The notes beneath the pieces are model-generated. The model did not search any database. It was not told the DNA's origin and saw only the letters and a list, made by a program, of their open reading frames with translations. A stretch of 6,185 nucleotides of DNA from an uncultured Clostridium sp. (lineage in GTDB: Bacteria; Bacillota; Clostridia; Peptostreptococcales; Peptostreptococcaceae), in the NCBI GenBank assembly GCA_937944945.1, contig CALEBD010000056.1:1-6185 (forward strand), in the 5' to 3' direction. A program made the translations under genes and the position numbers. Within the stretch, counting starts at the first letter, position 1. Each line of letters begins with the position of its first letter. Positions 1-5,762 of the stretch are shown piece after piece.

Positions 1-132
1 TAAGAGAAAAATTAATAAAAAGGAATGCGAAATAAAAAATTATGTAGATATAAACTAAGATGATAATTAATACCTAGATATATAAATAAAAGCAAAGTAA
101 CAAGTAATAGCATGGTATATAAATAAAAATCA

Positions 133-140
133 AGGGGTGG
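133..140 (+). promoter_or_regulatory. Ribosome binding site that sets the start of the GntR regulator
   Basis: The sequence AGGGGTGG ends five bases before the ATG at 146, a normal Shine-Dalgarno distance. The in-frame GTG at 137 lies inside this motif and has only A-rich sequence upstream, so it cannot use it. The ATG at 146 is therefore the preferred start. Confidence 0.75.
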
Positions 141-145
141 AGAAT

Positions 146-835
146 ATGGAATATAAAAAATCACAATCATTATCAGAGCAAGCAGCTGATGAAATACTAG
201 ATATGATAACAATAAAAAAACAATTTAAAGTGGGGGACAAATTGCCTAATGAAACAGAGCTATCATCTATTTTAAATGTGAGCAGAACGACATTGAGAGA
301 GGCTATAAAAATGCTCGTCTTAAAAGATATAGTAGAAATTAAAAGAGGAAAAGGAACATTTGTAAAAAGTGACGAAGTAGACAATTTCACACTTTCAGAC
401 TTAAAAGGACATTCATCCGATTTGGCGGATTTATTGGAGATGAGGTTGATTATAGAACCTATGGGAGCATACTATGCGACAAAGAGGGCAAGTGACAGCG
501 AGATTGAAAAAATAATCGAATACGGCGAAATGGTAGAGCAAAAAATCCTAAACAACGAAGACAGAACAATAGCGGAACAACTGTTTCACAATGCTATTGC
601 AAAAGCCAGCGGTAACTCATTTATGAAAGAATTAGTACCGATTATCAGCAAGGCGATAAACGAAAGTGTCCAACTTTCAAAACAATACGAAAAAGCAACA
701 GAATTAACATTAAAAGATCACAAACTAATTATGGATTTTATGAAAGATAGAAATGCAGAAGGGGCAAAAACAGCGATGAACCTCCATATCATCCACACAA
801 TCGATAGCTTTGGATTTAATGATAGATTAATATAG
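146..835 (+). CDS. GntR-family transcriptional regulator, FadR subfamily (FCD domain)
   Basis: This 229-residue cytoplasmic DNA-binding protein is probably a metabolite-responsive repressor. Residues about 5-75 form the GntR winged helix-turn-helix, with the GDKLPNETELS segment (30-40), the NVSRTTLREAI recognition region (44-54) and the wing RGKGTFV (67-73). Residues about 90-220 form an all-helical FCD ligand domain, recognised by LEMRLIIEP (97-105), FHNAIAKASGN (147-157), H192 and H214. In metal-binding FCD proteins an Asp and three His hold a metal. Here the His residues are H148, H192 and H214, while the Asp position four residues before the first His is Glu144. FadR-type regulators usually sit beside the operon they control, often for organic or sugar acids. 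No such operon lies downstream, so a target may be left of the window. The effector cannot be deduced. The alternative GTG start at 137 would add three residues and is disfavoured by RBS position. Confidence 0.9.
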   Translation: MEYKKSQSLSEQAADEILDMITIKKQFKVGDKLPNETELSSILNVSRTTLREAIKMLVLKDIVEIKRGKGTFVKSDEVDNFTLSDLKGHSSDLADLLEMRLIIEPMGAYYATKRASDSEIEKIIEYGEMVEQKILNNEDRTIAEQLFHNAIAKASGNSFMKELVPIISKAINESVQLSKQYEKATELTLKDHKLIMDFMKDRNAEGAKTAMNLHIIHTIDSFGFNDRLI

Positions 836-842
836 GTATAAA
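815..842 (+). promoter_or_regulatory. Weak candidate promoter for the structured RNA
   Basis: A TATAAA -10-like hexamer lies at 837-842, with a poor -35-like TTTAAT at 815-820 (16-base spacer). A start about seven bases after the -10 would fall near 849, just where the first long stem of the structured element begins. The -35 match is only three of six, and AT-rich DNA yields such hits by chance, so this is tentative. Confidence 0.25.
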
Positions 843-848
843 AATTGA

Positions 849-984
849 TTAACCTGCCAATAATGACATTGTGACGAATACACACTCACAAAGATGGTCT
901 CAGGTTTAAATATACGGAAATAGCGTATAGAGTTGTTTAATTGAACAGAACTAAGAAAATCGGTGTTACTCTACACCGATTTTT
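849..984 (+). ncRNA. Candidate structured RNA (small RNA or structured 3' UTR), family not recognised
   Basis: Four hairpins follow one another and end in an intrinsic terminator. Stem 1 pairs AACCTGCCA (851-859) with TGG (895-897) plus CAGGTT (901-906), leaving a three-base bulge. Inside it TTGTGA (869-874) pairs with TCACAA (886-891) around an 11-base loop, extendable by C867-G893 past one mismatch. Stem 2 is TATACG (911-916) with CGTATA (924-929). Stem 3 pairs AGTT and GTT (931-937) with AAC (944-946) and AACT (949-952), with two bases bulged. Stem 4 is the terminator. No open reading frame of note occupies the region. It does not match the tmRNA, T-box or c-di-GMP aptamer signatures I know. 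As rnr starts about 575 bases later, a riboswitch acting on rnr is unlikely. It is either an independent RNA of about 135 nt or the 3' UTR of the regulator mRNA. Pairings were found by eye. Confidence 0.4.
956..984 (+). terminator. Intrinsic terminator after the GntR gene / structured RNA
   Basis: AAAATCGGTGT (956-966) pairs perfectly with ACACCGATTTT (973-983) over 11 bp around a six-base loop, and a run of five T (980-984) follows the GC core. The A-rich left arm means it may also stop transcription from the other side. It separates the regulator from rnr. Confidence 0.88.
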
Positions 985-1006
985 AATTATATAAAAATTT
1001 ATTATA

Positions 1007-1073
1007 ATGAGCAAAGCGAATTTCAAGCAACGGAATCTTTGATTCGTTGGCGCTATGAGCGAAGCGAATTTCA
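1007..1073 (+). repeat. Direct repeat pair flanking a hairpin
   Basis: ATGAGCAAAGCGAATTTCA (1007-1025) recurs as ATGAGCGAAGCGAATTTCA (1055-1073), 18 of 19 bases identical, 48 bases apart. Between them GAATC (1033-1037) and GATTC (1041-1045) form a hairpin with a TTT loop, extended by CAAC (1028-1031) with GTTG (1046-1049) around one bulged G. A degenerate relative occurs before smpB (4953-4984). This suggests a dispersed intergenic repeat family of the genome rather than a gene. Its function is unknown. Confidence 0.65.
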
Positions 1074-1257
1074 TATACTTACAAAAAAAGAAAAATTCTC
1101 CTACGAAAATCTATAAAATATTTTGCAAATCAAGTATAATATTGATTTGGATTAAAATTCATTAAAATATAAAAGTGGCCAAATACATAAATAAAAACAT
1201 TTATAGGAAAACTATAAATATTATCTAAAATTAAATAGGCAAATACAAAATTTTAAT

Positions 1258-1300
1258 AAAAATCTTTATCCTAAAGAGCATTAAATAAAGATAGATTTTT
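1258..1300. repeat. Nested AT-rich inverted repeat
   Basis: ATCTTTAT (1262-1269) pairs with ATAAAGAT (1285-1292) around a 15-base loop, and the overlapping AAAAATCT (1258-1265) alternatively pairs with AGATTTTT (1293-1300). The run of T at 1296-1300 makes it look like a weak terminator or attenuator, but the stems hold almost no GC, so chance in AT-rich DNA is a real possibility. Confidence 0.3.
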
Positions 1301-1324
1301 GAAAAATATTAATAAAAACCATAC

Positions 1325-1342
1325 TTATCCACAGATTTGTGG
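1325..1342 (+). promoter_or_regulatory. Perfect DnaA-box sequence within a small inverted repeat
   Basis: TTATCCACA (1325-1333) is the exact consensus DnaA box. Its CCACA half also pairs with TGTGG (1338-1342) around GATT. Two poorer relatives, TTATCTAAA near 1217-1225 and TTATCCTAA (1266-1274), lie upstream, each with two mismatches. One perfect box is not an origin. It could be a DnaA-responsive site affecting rnr, or chance. Confidence 0.3.
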
Positions 1343-1559
1343 TAGAGAAAAATTAATAATATATTAAAAAAAATCTAGAAAATTAAGATAGTGAAAATAA
1401 TTGAAAATATAAGATAAATATATTAAAAAATAGAGGATATTAAAACTTTAACATCTAAATAACATGTAAACCTAAATAAATTAAAAATTACAACATATAG
1501 ATTAGAGTAAACACTTTTAATGAATTAATTTAAGAAATACAGTAAAGGGAGGATTCCAA

Positions 1560-3770
1560 ATGACACCGGAAATAAAAGAGAAATTATTAGGTCTTATAAA
1601 CGAAAAAGCATATAATCCCCTAAAAAAAGAAGAATTAGCATTAATATTTGACATACATTCATGTGAGATGCCGTTATTCAACAACTTTTTAGAGGAATTA
1701 CAAGATGAAGGATATTTAATTATATCTAAAAAAGGTAGAGTTATGACACCAAGCGCTATGGGATACTTTGTTGGAAAATTCATATCTCATAGAAAGGGAT
1801 TCGGATTTGTTGAATCAGATGAGGAATTCACACAAGATTTATTTATAGGTCCAGATGATATAAATGGAGCATTAAATGGAGATAGAGTAATGGCTGAGAT
1901 AGTTAAACCAGCATCAGAAGGCAAAAGAGCTGAGGGAGCTATCGTTAAAGTATTAAAAAGAGAAAATGAAACTGTTATAGGTCTTTTCCAATTATCAAAT
2001 AAAAACTTTGGATTTGTTATACCAGATAACAAGAAATTTACACAAGATATATACGTTCCAAGCAGATTCTTCTCAGGAGCGAAAGACAACGACAAAGTAG
2101 TATGCAAAATAACAGTTTGGCCGACAGAAGGAAGAAAGCCAGAAGGTAAAATAATAGAAGTTATAGGTCAAAAGGGAGAACGTGGGGTAGAAATCGACTC
2201 AATAATAAGAGCACACGGACTACCAGAAGAATTCCCACACAAAGTATTAGAAGAAGCAGACAGAGTTATCGTTCCAATACCACAAGAAGAAATAGATAGA
2301 AGAATGGATTTAAGAGATTTAAAAACATTCACTATAGATGGTGAAGATGCAAAAGACTTAGACGACGCTGTTTCAATAGAAATGTTACCAAACGGAAACT
2401 ACAAATTAGGCGTACATATCGCCGACGTTTCTCACTATGTTAGAGAACATTCAAAACTAGACAAAGAAGCGATAAAAAGAGCGACTTCTGTTTATCTAGT
2501 TGACAAAGTAATACCAATGTTACCAAAACAACTTTCAAACGGAGTATGTAGTTTAAATCCATTTGAAGATAAATTAACTTTATCAGTATTTATGGAAATA
2601 AACGCTGACGGAAAAGTTATAAAATACGATATAGCAGAGTCAATCATAAACTCAAAAGCTAGAATGACTTATACAGAAGTGTCTGACATATTAGAAAAAG
2701 ACGATGAAAAATTAAAAGCTACTTTCTCAAACTTAGTAGAAGAATTCCACAATGCTGAAGATTTAGCGAGAATCCTTATGAAAAGAAGAGAAAGAAGAGG
2801 ATCAATCGACTTTGATTTCCCTGAATCAAAAATAATCTTAAATTCAGAAGGAAAAGTAGCAGACATCAAGTCATACGAAAGAAGAATATCAAACAGAATG
2901 ATAGAAGAGTTCATGCTTGTGACAAATGAAACAGTAGCAGAACATTTCTTCTGGTTACAAACTCCATTCGTTTACAGAATACATGAGATTCCTGCAGCAG
3001 AAAAAATGGAGACATTAAGTAAGTTCGTTGCAACTTTCGGATATGCTTTAAAAGGTGATTTAGAACAAATTCATCCAAAAGAAATCCAAAGAGTTTTAAA
3101 CTTAATAAAAGGAACTCCAGAAGAAGAAGCAATAAGTACAATAATGCTTAGAAGTATGAGACAAGCGAGATATGCTCCACAATGTGTGGGTCACTTCGGT
3201 TTAGCGGCACAATACTACTGCCACTTTACATCACCAATAAGAAGATACCCAGACTTACAAATACACAGAATAATAAAAGAACAATTAAACGGAAAATTAA
3301 CTCCAAAGAGAATTGAACAACTTGCAAACATAGTTGAGTACGCATCTAACCAATCTTCAGAACAAGAAAGAGAAGCTGAATTAGCAGAAAGAGATGTGCA
3401 CGATTACTACAAAGCTGTTTATATGGCAGACAGAATTGGTCAAGAATTCGACGGAACAATATCAAGTGTTACATCATTCGGTATGTTTGTTGAATTAGAA
3501 AACACAGTAGAAGGATTAATCAGAATGGTCGACATGACTGACGATTATTACAACTACATCGAAAGCAGCTACTCATTAGTTGGTGAAAGAACTAAGAGAG
3601 TGTTCAGAATAGGTGACCAAGTTAGAATCAAAGTTAGCAAAGTAAATGTAGACTTTAGAGAAATCGACTTCGAACTTGTTTCTGTTAAAGAAGACAACAG
3701 ATTAGTAGACAGCGTTGTTGATGGTAACTTAGCAGAAGTAAATGAATCTGACGAAAAAGACGCTGAGTAA
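1560..3770 (+). CDS. rnr: Ribonuclease R (3'-5' exoribonuclease, RNase II/RNB family)
   Basis: This 736-residue cytoplasmic enzyme degrades structured RNA from the 3' end to nucleoside monophosphates, and takes part in mRNA, rRNA and trans-translation-linked decay. Domains in order: N-terminal winged helix (about 3-65), cold-shock domain 1 (68-115, SHRKGFGFVESD), cold-shock domain 2 (139-185, NKNFGFVIPDN), RNB catalytic domain (about 248-575) and S1 domain (about 627-708). The catalytic acidic cluster in TIDGEDAKDLDDAVS gives D260, D266, D268 and D269, spaced as in the E. coli enzyme. Y312 and the HFTSPIRRYPDL motif (555-566, R561/R562) are also present, so the enzyme should be active. The start is fixed by AAAGGGAGG (1544-1552), seven bases before ATG. 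Two in-frame stops (TAA TAG) end it. The C-terminal tail after S1 is short and acidic, without the lysine-rich tail of E. coli RNase R. Context with smpB and ssrA supports a ribosome-rescue role. Confidence 0.98.
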   Translation: MTPEIKEKLLGLINEKAYNPLKKEELALIFDIHSCEMPLFNNFLEELQDEGYLIISKKGRVMTPSAMGYFVGKFISHRKGFGFVESDEEFTQDLFIGPDDINGALNGDRVMAEIVKPASEGKRAEGAIVKVLKRENETVIGLFQLSNKNFGFVIPDNKKFTQDIYVPSRFFSGAKDNDKVVCKITVWPTEGRKPEGKIIEVIGQKGERGVEIDSIIRAHGLPEEFPHKVLEEADRVIVPIPQEEIDRRMDLRDLKTFTIDGEDAKDLDDAVSIEMLPNGNYKLGVHIADVSHYVREHSKLDKEAIKRATSVYLVDKVIPMLPKQLSNGVCSLNPFEDKLTLSVFMEINADGKVIKYDIAESIINSKARMTYTEVSDILEKDDEKLKATFSNLVEEFHNAEDLARILMKRRERRGSIDFDFPESKIILNSEGKVADIKSYERRISNRMIEEFMLVTNETVAEHFFWLQTPFVYRIHEIPAAEKMETLSKFVATFGYALKGDLEQIHPKEIQRVLNLIKGTPEEEAISTIMLRSMRQARYAPQCVGHFGLAAQYYCHFTSPIRRYPDLQIHRIIKEQLNGKLTPKRIEQLANIVEYASNQSSEQEREAELAERDVHDYYKAVYMADRIGQEFDGTISSVTSFGMFVELENTVEGLIRMVDMTDDYYNYIESSYSLVGERTKRVFRIGDQVRIKVSKVNVDFREIDFELVSVKEDNRLVDSVVDGNLAEVNESDEKDAE

Positions 3771-3780
3771 TAGGTTGGAA

Positions 3781-3832
3781 TTAGTATTTAGTTTTAAGCA
3801 AATTTGCTTAAAAATGGCTAAAATGCTACTAA
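3781..3832. repeat. Long palindrome in the rnr 3' region
   Basis: TTTTAAGCAAA (3792-3802) is followed at once by its exact reverse complement (3803-3813), a 22-bp perfect palindrome. The pairing resumes outward with TAG (3789-3791) to CTA (3818-3820) and TTAGTA (3781-3786) to TACTAA (3827-3832). In RNA it would form a hairpin shortly after the rnr stop codon. As DNA it could be a dimeric protein site. It lacks a T tract, so it is not the terminator. Confidence 0.6.
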
Positions 3833-3866
3833 GATACAACGTAAAATAGTTGATAAAAGTTTATAT

Positions 3867-3914
3867 AAGGGATATTATAAAATAGACAGTGATATTTTAT
3901 AATGTCCCTTTTTT
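3867..3914 (+). terminator. Intrinsic terminator of rnr
   Basis: The 17-base arm AAGGGATATTATAAAAT (3867-3883) pairs with 3894-3910 with a single G-T wobble, around a ten-base loop. The GGGA/TCCC base is followed by six T (3909-3914). This is a strong stop between rnr and the hydrolase and implies the hydrolase has its own promoter or depends on read-through. The AT-rich stem with A residues at its left foot may also act in reverse. Confidence 0.9.
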
Positions 3915-3941
3915 AATGTGTAAATTTAAAAAATACATTGA

Positions 3942-3950
3942 AGTGGAGGA
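3942..3950 (+). promoter_or_regulatory. Ribosome binding site that sets the hydrolase start
   Basis: AGTGGAGGA abuts the ATG at 3951 with no room for initiation, but its GGAGG core (3945-3949) lies seven bases before the in-frame ATG at 3957. The shorter start is therefore chosen. The longer reading would add only Met-Ser. Confidence 0.75.
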
Positions 3951-3956
3951 ATGAGT

Positions 3957-4880
3957 ATGGTAGAACCAGTACAGTACAGTTATGAGGAATTTCCAGAATC
4001 ACATACGACTGCCAAGGGGATGAACGTAATCGAATTTGACGATGATATTGCGTCGGTAGTCTGCAAAAGGTATGTGAATTATATCGAAAGAGATGGAAAA
4101 CAACTAAAATTACAGTTTTTGATGCCTTATTACACAGTTGAACATATGGAGAAATTACCATGCGTTGTCTTTGTACAGGGGTCAGGTTGGATAAAACAAA
4201 AGCTGTATCTTAACATTGGAAACTTATCAAAATTAGCAGACAAAGGATACATCGTGGCAATTGTCCAATATAGATCAGCAGAAGACGCGCCTTTCCCAGC
4301 ACAAGTTCAAGATGTAAAAACAGCAATAAGATTTTTGAGAAAAAACGCAGAAGAGTACAAAATAGACCCAAACAACATATTCCTATGGGGGGATTCATCA
4401 GGGGCACATATATCGTTGATTACTGGGATTACAAGTGGTGTAGCTGACCTTGACACAGATGACTACGGCGATTATTCTGACAAAGTCAACGGAATAGTAG
4501 ACTTTTATGGACCGACAGACATCACAAAAATGAACGATGCACCCACAACAGCCGACTACACAGTACCAGACAGTCCAGTCGGAATATTGATAGGAAAAGT
4601 AGATGTTACAAAGAATGAAGAAAAAGCACAAAAAGCAAATGTACTAAATTACATTACAAAAGGTAGGGACATACCGCCGATAATAATTTTCCACGGAAGC
4701 AAAGACAGAATCGTTCCATTTGAACAAAGCGCCATGCTACATGAAAAACTGTTAGCAGAACACAAAGACAGCACAATTTATAAAATAATGGGACAAGACC
4801 ACTGCGGACCGGGATTTTGGCAAGATGAGGTTATCGATTTAATAGATGAATTTTTTGAAAAACATATGAAGAGAATATAA
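3957..4880 (+). CDS. Alpha/beta hydrolase, acetyl-esterase/BD-FAE-like
   Basis: This 307-residue protein has no signal peptide or membrane segment, so it is probably cytoplasmic. It has the alpha/beta-hydrolase fold of the esterase/lipase group (Aes/BD-FAE-like). The catalytic set is visible: nucleophile Ser147 in the elbow GDSSGAH (145-151), acid Asp250 in HGSKDRIVP (246-254), and His282 in GQDHCGPGFW (279-288). The oxyanion region is VVFVQGSGW (70-78), where the classical HGGGW reads QGSGW. The substrate is probably a small carboxylic ester, such as an acetylated sugar or xenobiotic ester, but the sequence does not tell. It lies alone between the rnr terminator and smpB, an unusual place because rnr and smpB are commonly close neighbours, suggesting insertion into the rescue locus. 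Codon use resembles its neighbours, with no clear sign of recent transfer. An aminopeptidase-like or lipase role cannot be excluded. Confidence 0.9.
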   Translation: MVEPVQYSYEEFPESHTTAKGMNVIEFDDDIASVVCKRYVNYIERDGKQLKLQFLMPYYTVEHMEKLPCVVFVQGSGWIKQKLYLNIGNLSKLADKGYIVAIVQYRSAEDAPFPAQVQDVKTAIRFLRKNAEEYKIDPNNIFLWGDSSGAHISLITGITSGVADLDTDDYGDYSDKVNGIVDFYGPTDITKMNDAPTTADYTVPDSPVGILIGKVDVTKNEEKAQKANVLNYITKGRDIPPIIIFHGSKDRIVPFEQSAMLHEKLLAEHKDSTIYKIMGQDHCGPGFWQDEVIDLIDEFFEKHMKRI

Positions 4881-4923
4881 AAATAGATGTATATTTGGAT
4901 GGATTATTGGTGAAAATGCTTAT

Positions 4924-4942
4924 GGATGATTCATCCTTTCTT
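4924..4942 (+). terminator. Weak possible terminator after the hydrolase
   Basis: GGATG (4924-4928) pairs with CATCC (4932-4936) around ATT, followed by TTTCTT. The stem is only five pairs and the T tract is broken, so termination would be partial. Some hydrolase transcripts may run on into smpB. Confidence 0.3.
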
Positions 4943-4952
4943 ATGCTAATTT

Positions 4953-5006
4953 TGAGCAAAGGTATCTCTGAGAGAAGCAAATTTTTGAAAAATTCCTAGA
5001 GGGAAT
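4953..5006 (+). repeat. Degenerate copy of the TGAGC-RAAGC-RAATTT repeat with two hairpins
   Basis: TGAGCAAAG (4953-4961) and TGAGAGAAGCAAATTT (4969-4984) resemble the pair at 1007-1073, the second matching 14 of 16 bases. Next come two inverted repeats: AATTTTT / AAAAATT (4980-4994) and ATTCC (4992-4996) with GGAAT (5002-5006). This supports a dispersed intergenic element. No gene is encoded. Confidence 0.45.
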
Positions 5007-5016
5007 CTCAGGGAAC

Positions 5017-5045
5017 TTGACGAAATTGGAAAACTATGATAAATT
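5017..5045 (+). promoter_or_regulatory. Candidate smpB promoter
   Basis: TTGACG (5017-5022) matches the sigma-A -35 box at five of six bases. A 17-base spacer later TAAATT (5040-5045) matches the -10 at four of six. Transcription would start near 5052, giving a leader of about 30 bases that contains the smpB RBS. This is the best promoter in the hydrolase-smpB gap, and it would free smpB from the hydrolase transcript. Confidence 0.45.
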
Positions 5046-5083
5046 ATAAATCAGTCTAAAATAAGTAAAAAGAAGGTGAAAGT

Positions 5084-5542
5084 ATGGCGGGAACTAAAAA
5101 TTTAGCGACAAACAAAAAAGCAAGACACGAATACTTTATAGAAGAAACATACGAATGTGGAATCGAATTAAAAGGAACAGAAGTTAAATCACTTAGAATG
5201 GGTAGAGTAAACCTTAAAGACGGATTTGCATCTGTGGATAACTCTGAAGTTTTCCTAAAACAAGTTCATATAAGCCCATACGAACAAGGAAACTCTTTCT
5301 ACAAATTGGACCCAATGAGACCAAGAAAGCTCCTTCTTCACAAATCTGAAATCAGAAAATTAATAGGGGCAACAACAATAAAAGGTTACTCATTAATTCC
5401 ACTTAACATGTACCTTAAAAACGGTAAAGTTAAAGTAGAATTAGCATTAGCAAAAGGTAAAAAACTTTATGACAAACGTCAAGACATGGCTAAAAAAGAT
5501 GCACAAAGACGTATTGAGAGAGAAATGTCTGGAAGATATTAA
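5084..5542 (+). CDS. smpB: SsrA-binding protein SmpB
   Basis: SmpB, 152 residues (usual length about 150-160), binds the tRNA-like domain of tmRNA, helps its alanylation and delivery with EF-Tu, and fills the decoding centre of stalled ribosomes. The OB-fold body spans about residues 8-125, with hallmark segments NKKARHEYFIEETYECGIEL (10-29), GTEVKSLR (31-38), RPRKLLLHKSEI (79-90) and ALAKGKKLYDKR (121-132). The basic C-terminal tail from YDKRQDMAKKDAQRR onward is the part that folds into a helix in the empty mRNA channel, and it is intact. The start is supported by AAGGTGA (5073-5079) just upstream of ATG. Its partner RNA gene ssrA follows 220 bases downstream in the same direction, a classical arrangement. 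Confidence 0.98.
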   Translation: MAGTKNLATNKKARHEYFIEETYECGIELKGTEVKSLRMGRVNLKDGFASVDNSEVFLKQVHISPYEQGNSFYKLDPMRPRKLLLHKSEIRKLIGATTIKGYSLIPLNMYLKNGKVKVELALAKGKKLYDKRQDMAKKDAQRRIEREMSGRY

Positions 5543-5627
5543 GGTTTAAAGCCTTATTAAATAGAAAAGCTGTAGTATTATTGACTAAATAATTCAAAAT
5601 ATATAGCGATTCTATGATTATGCAACA

Positions 5628-5659
5628 AATGAAAAATATTTCATTGATTTTTTAATCAA
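5628..5659. repeat. Two overlapping inverted repeats at the ssrA promoter
   Basis: AATGAAA (5628-5634) pairs with TTTCATT (5639-5645) around AATA, and TTGATT (5644-5649) pairs with AATCAA (5654-5659) around TTTT. They overlap by two bases and the second includes the proposed -35 box. They could be operators for a regulator, or mere AT-rich symmetry. Confidence 0.4.
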
Positions 5660-5672
5660 AAAGTATTATATT
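5644..5672 (+). promoter_or_regulatory. ssrA: Candidate ssrA promoter
   Basis: TTGATT (5644-5649) and TATATT (5667-5672) are separated by exactly 17 bases, a good sigma-A match. Transcription would begin near 5679, leaving a leader of about 84 bases before the mature tmRNA 5' end. That leader holds a small hairpin, AGTCT / AGACT (5738-5750), and would be removed by RNase P. Confidence 0.5.
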
Positions 5673-5762
5673 ATTAATACAATAATATTTTAAATATACA
5701 ACTTAATATGGTGGAACAATAAATAACAGTTTGCAAAAGTCTCAAAGACTCTAAACATCCAT

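Larger units (their letters stand above)
1081..1543. other. AT-rich gene-free stretch upstream of rnr
   Basis: About 460 bases with no credible gene on either strand and very low GC, ending at the strong rnr RBS. It contains a TATAAT hexamer (1135-1140) without a convincing -35, an AT-only inverted repeat (1258-1300) and one perfect DnaA-box sequence (1325-1333). A confident rnr promoter could not be picked: the nearest -10-like site, TATAGA (1496-1501), lacks a -35 partner. In many Firmicutes secG occupies the place before rnr. It is absent here. Confidence 0.6.

Noticed and set aside
137..145. GTG start for the GntR regulator at 137
   Set aside because: The GTG lies inside the Shine-Dalgarno motif and has no RBS of its own; ATG at 146 has ideal spacing.
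1003..1008. TATAAT as an rnr promoter -10
   Set aside because: There is no -35-like box at 16-18 bases; the site overlaps the repeat and lies over 550 bases from rnr.
1055..1165. 36-codon reading frame beginning in the second repeat copy
   Set aside because: There is no RBS, the composition simply follows AT-rich DNA, and the start is part of a non-coding repeat.
1217..1342. Replication origin
   Set aside because: There is only one perfect DnaA box, and no dnaA, dnaN or rpmH nearby; the AT-richness is not distinctive in this genome.
1787..3141. Minus-strand open frames opposite rnr
   Set aside because: They are antisense shadows of a fully supported RNase R gene, with low-complexity Ser/Leu/Phe-rich translations and no RBS.
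3951..3956. ATG start for the hydrolase at 3951
   Set aside because: It abuts the GGAGGA motif with no spacer; ATG at 3957 has seven bases after GGAGG.
3913..4631. Minus-strand open frames opposite the hydrolase
   Set aside because: Same reason: antisense to a gene with a complete catalytic triad, with Cys/Leu-rich implausible products.
5541..5555. Hairpin AAGG...CCTT as the smpB terminator
   Set aside because: It overlaps the stop codon, has six weak pairs including a wobble, and no T tract follows, so smpB may read through towards ssrA.
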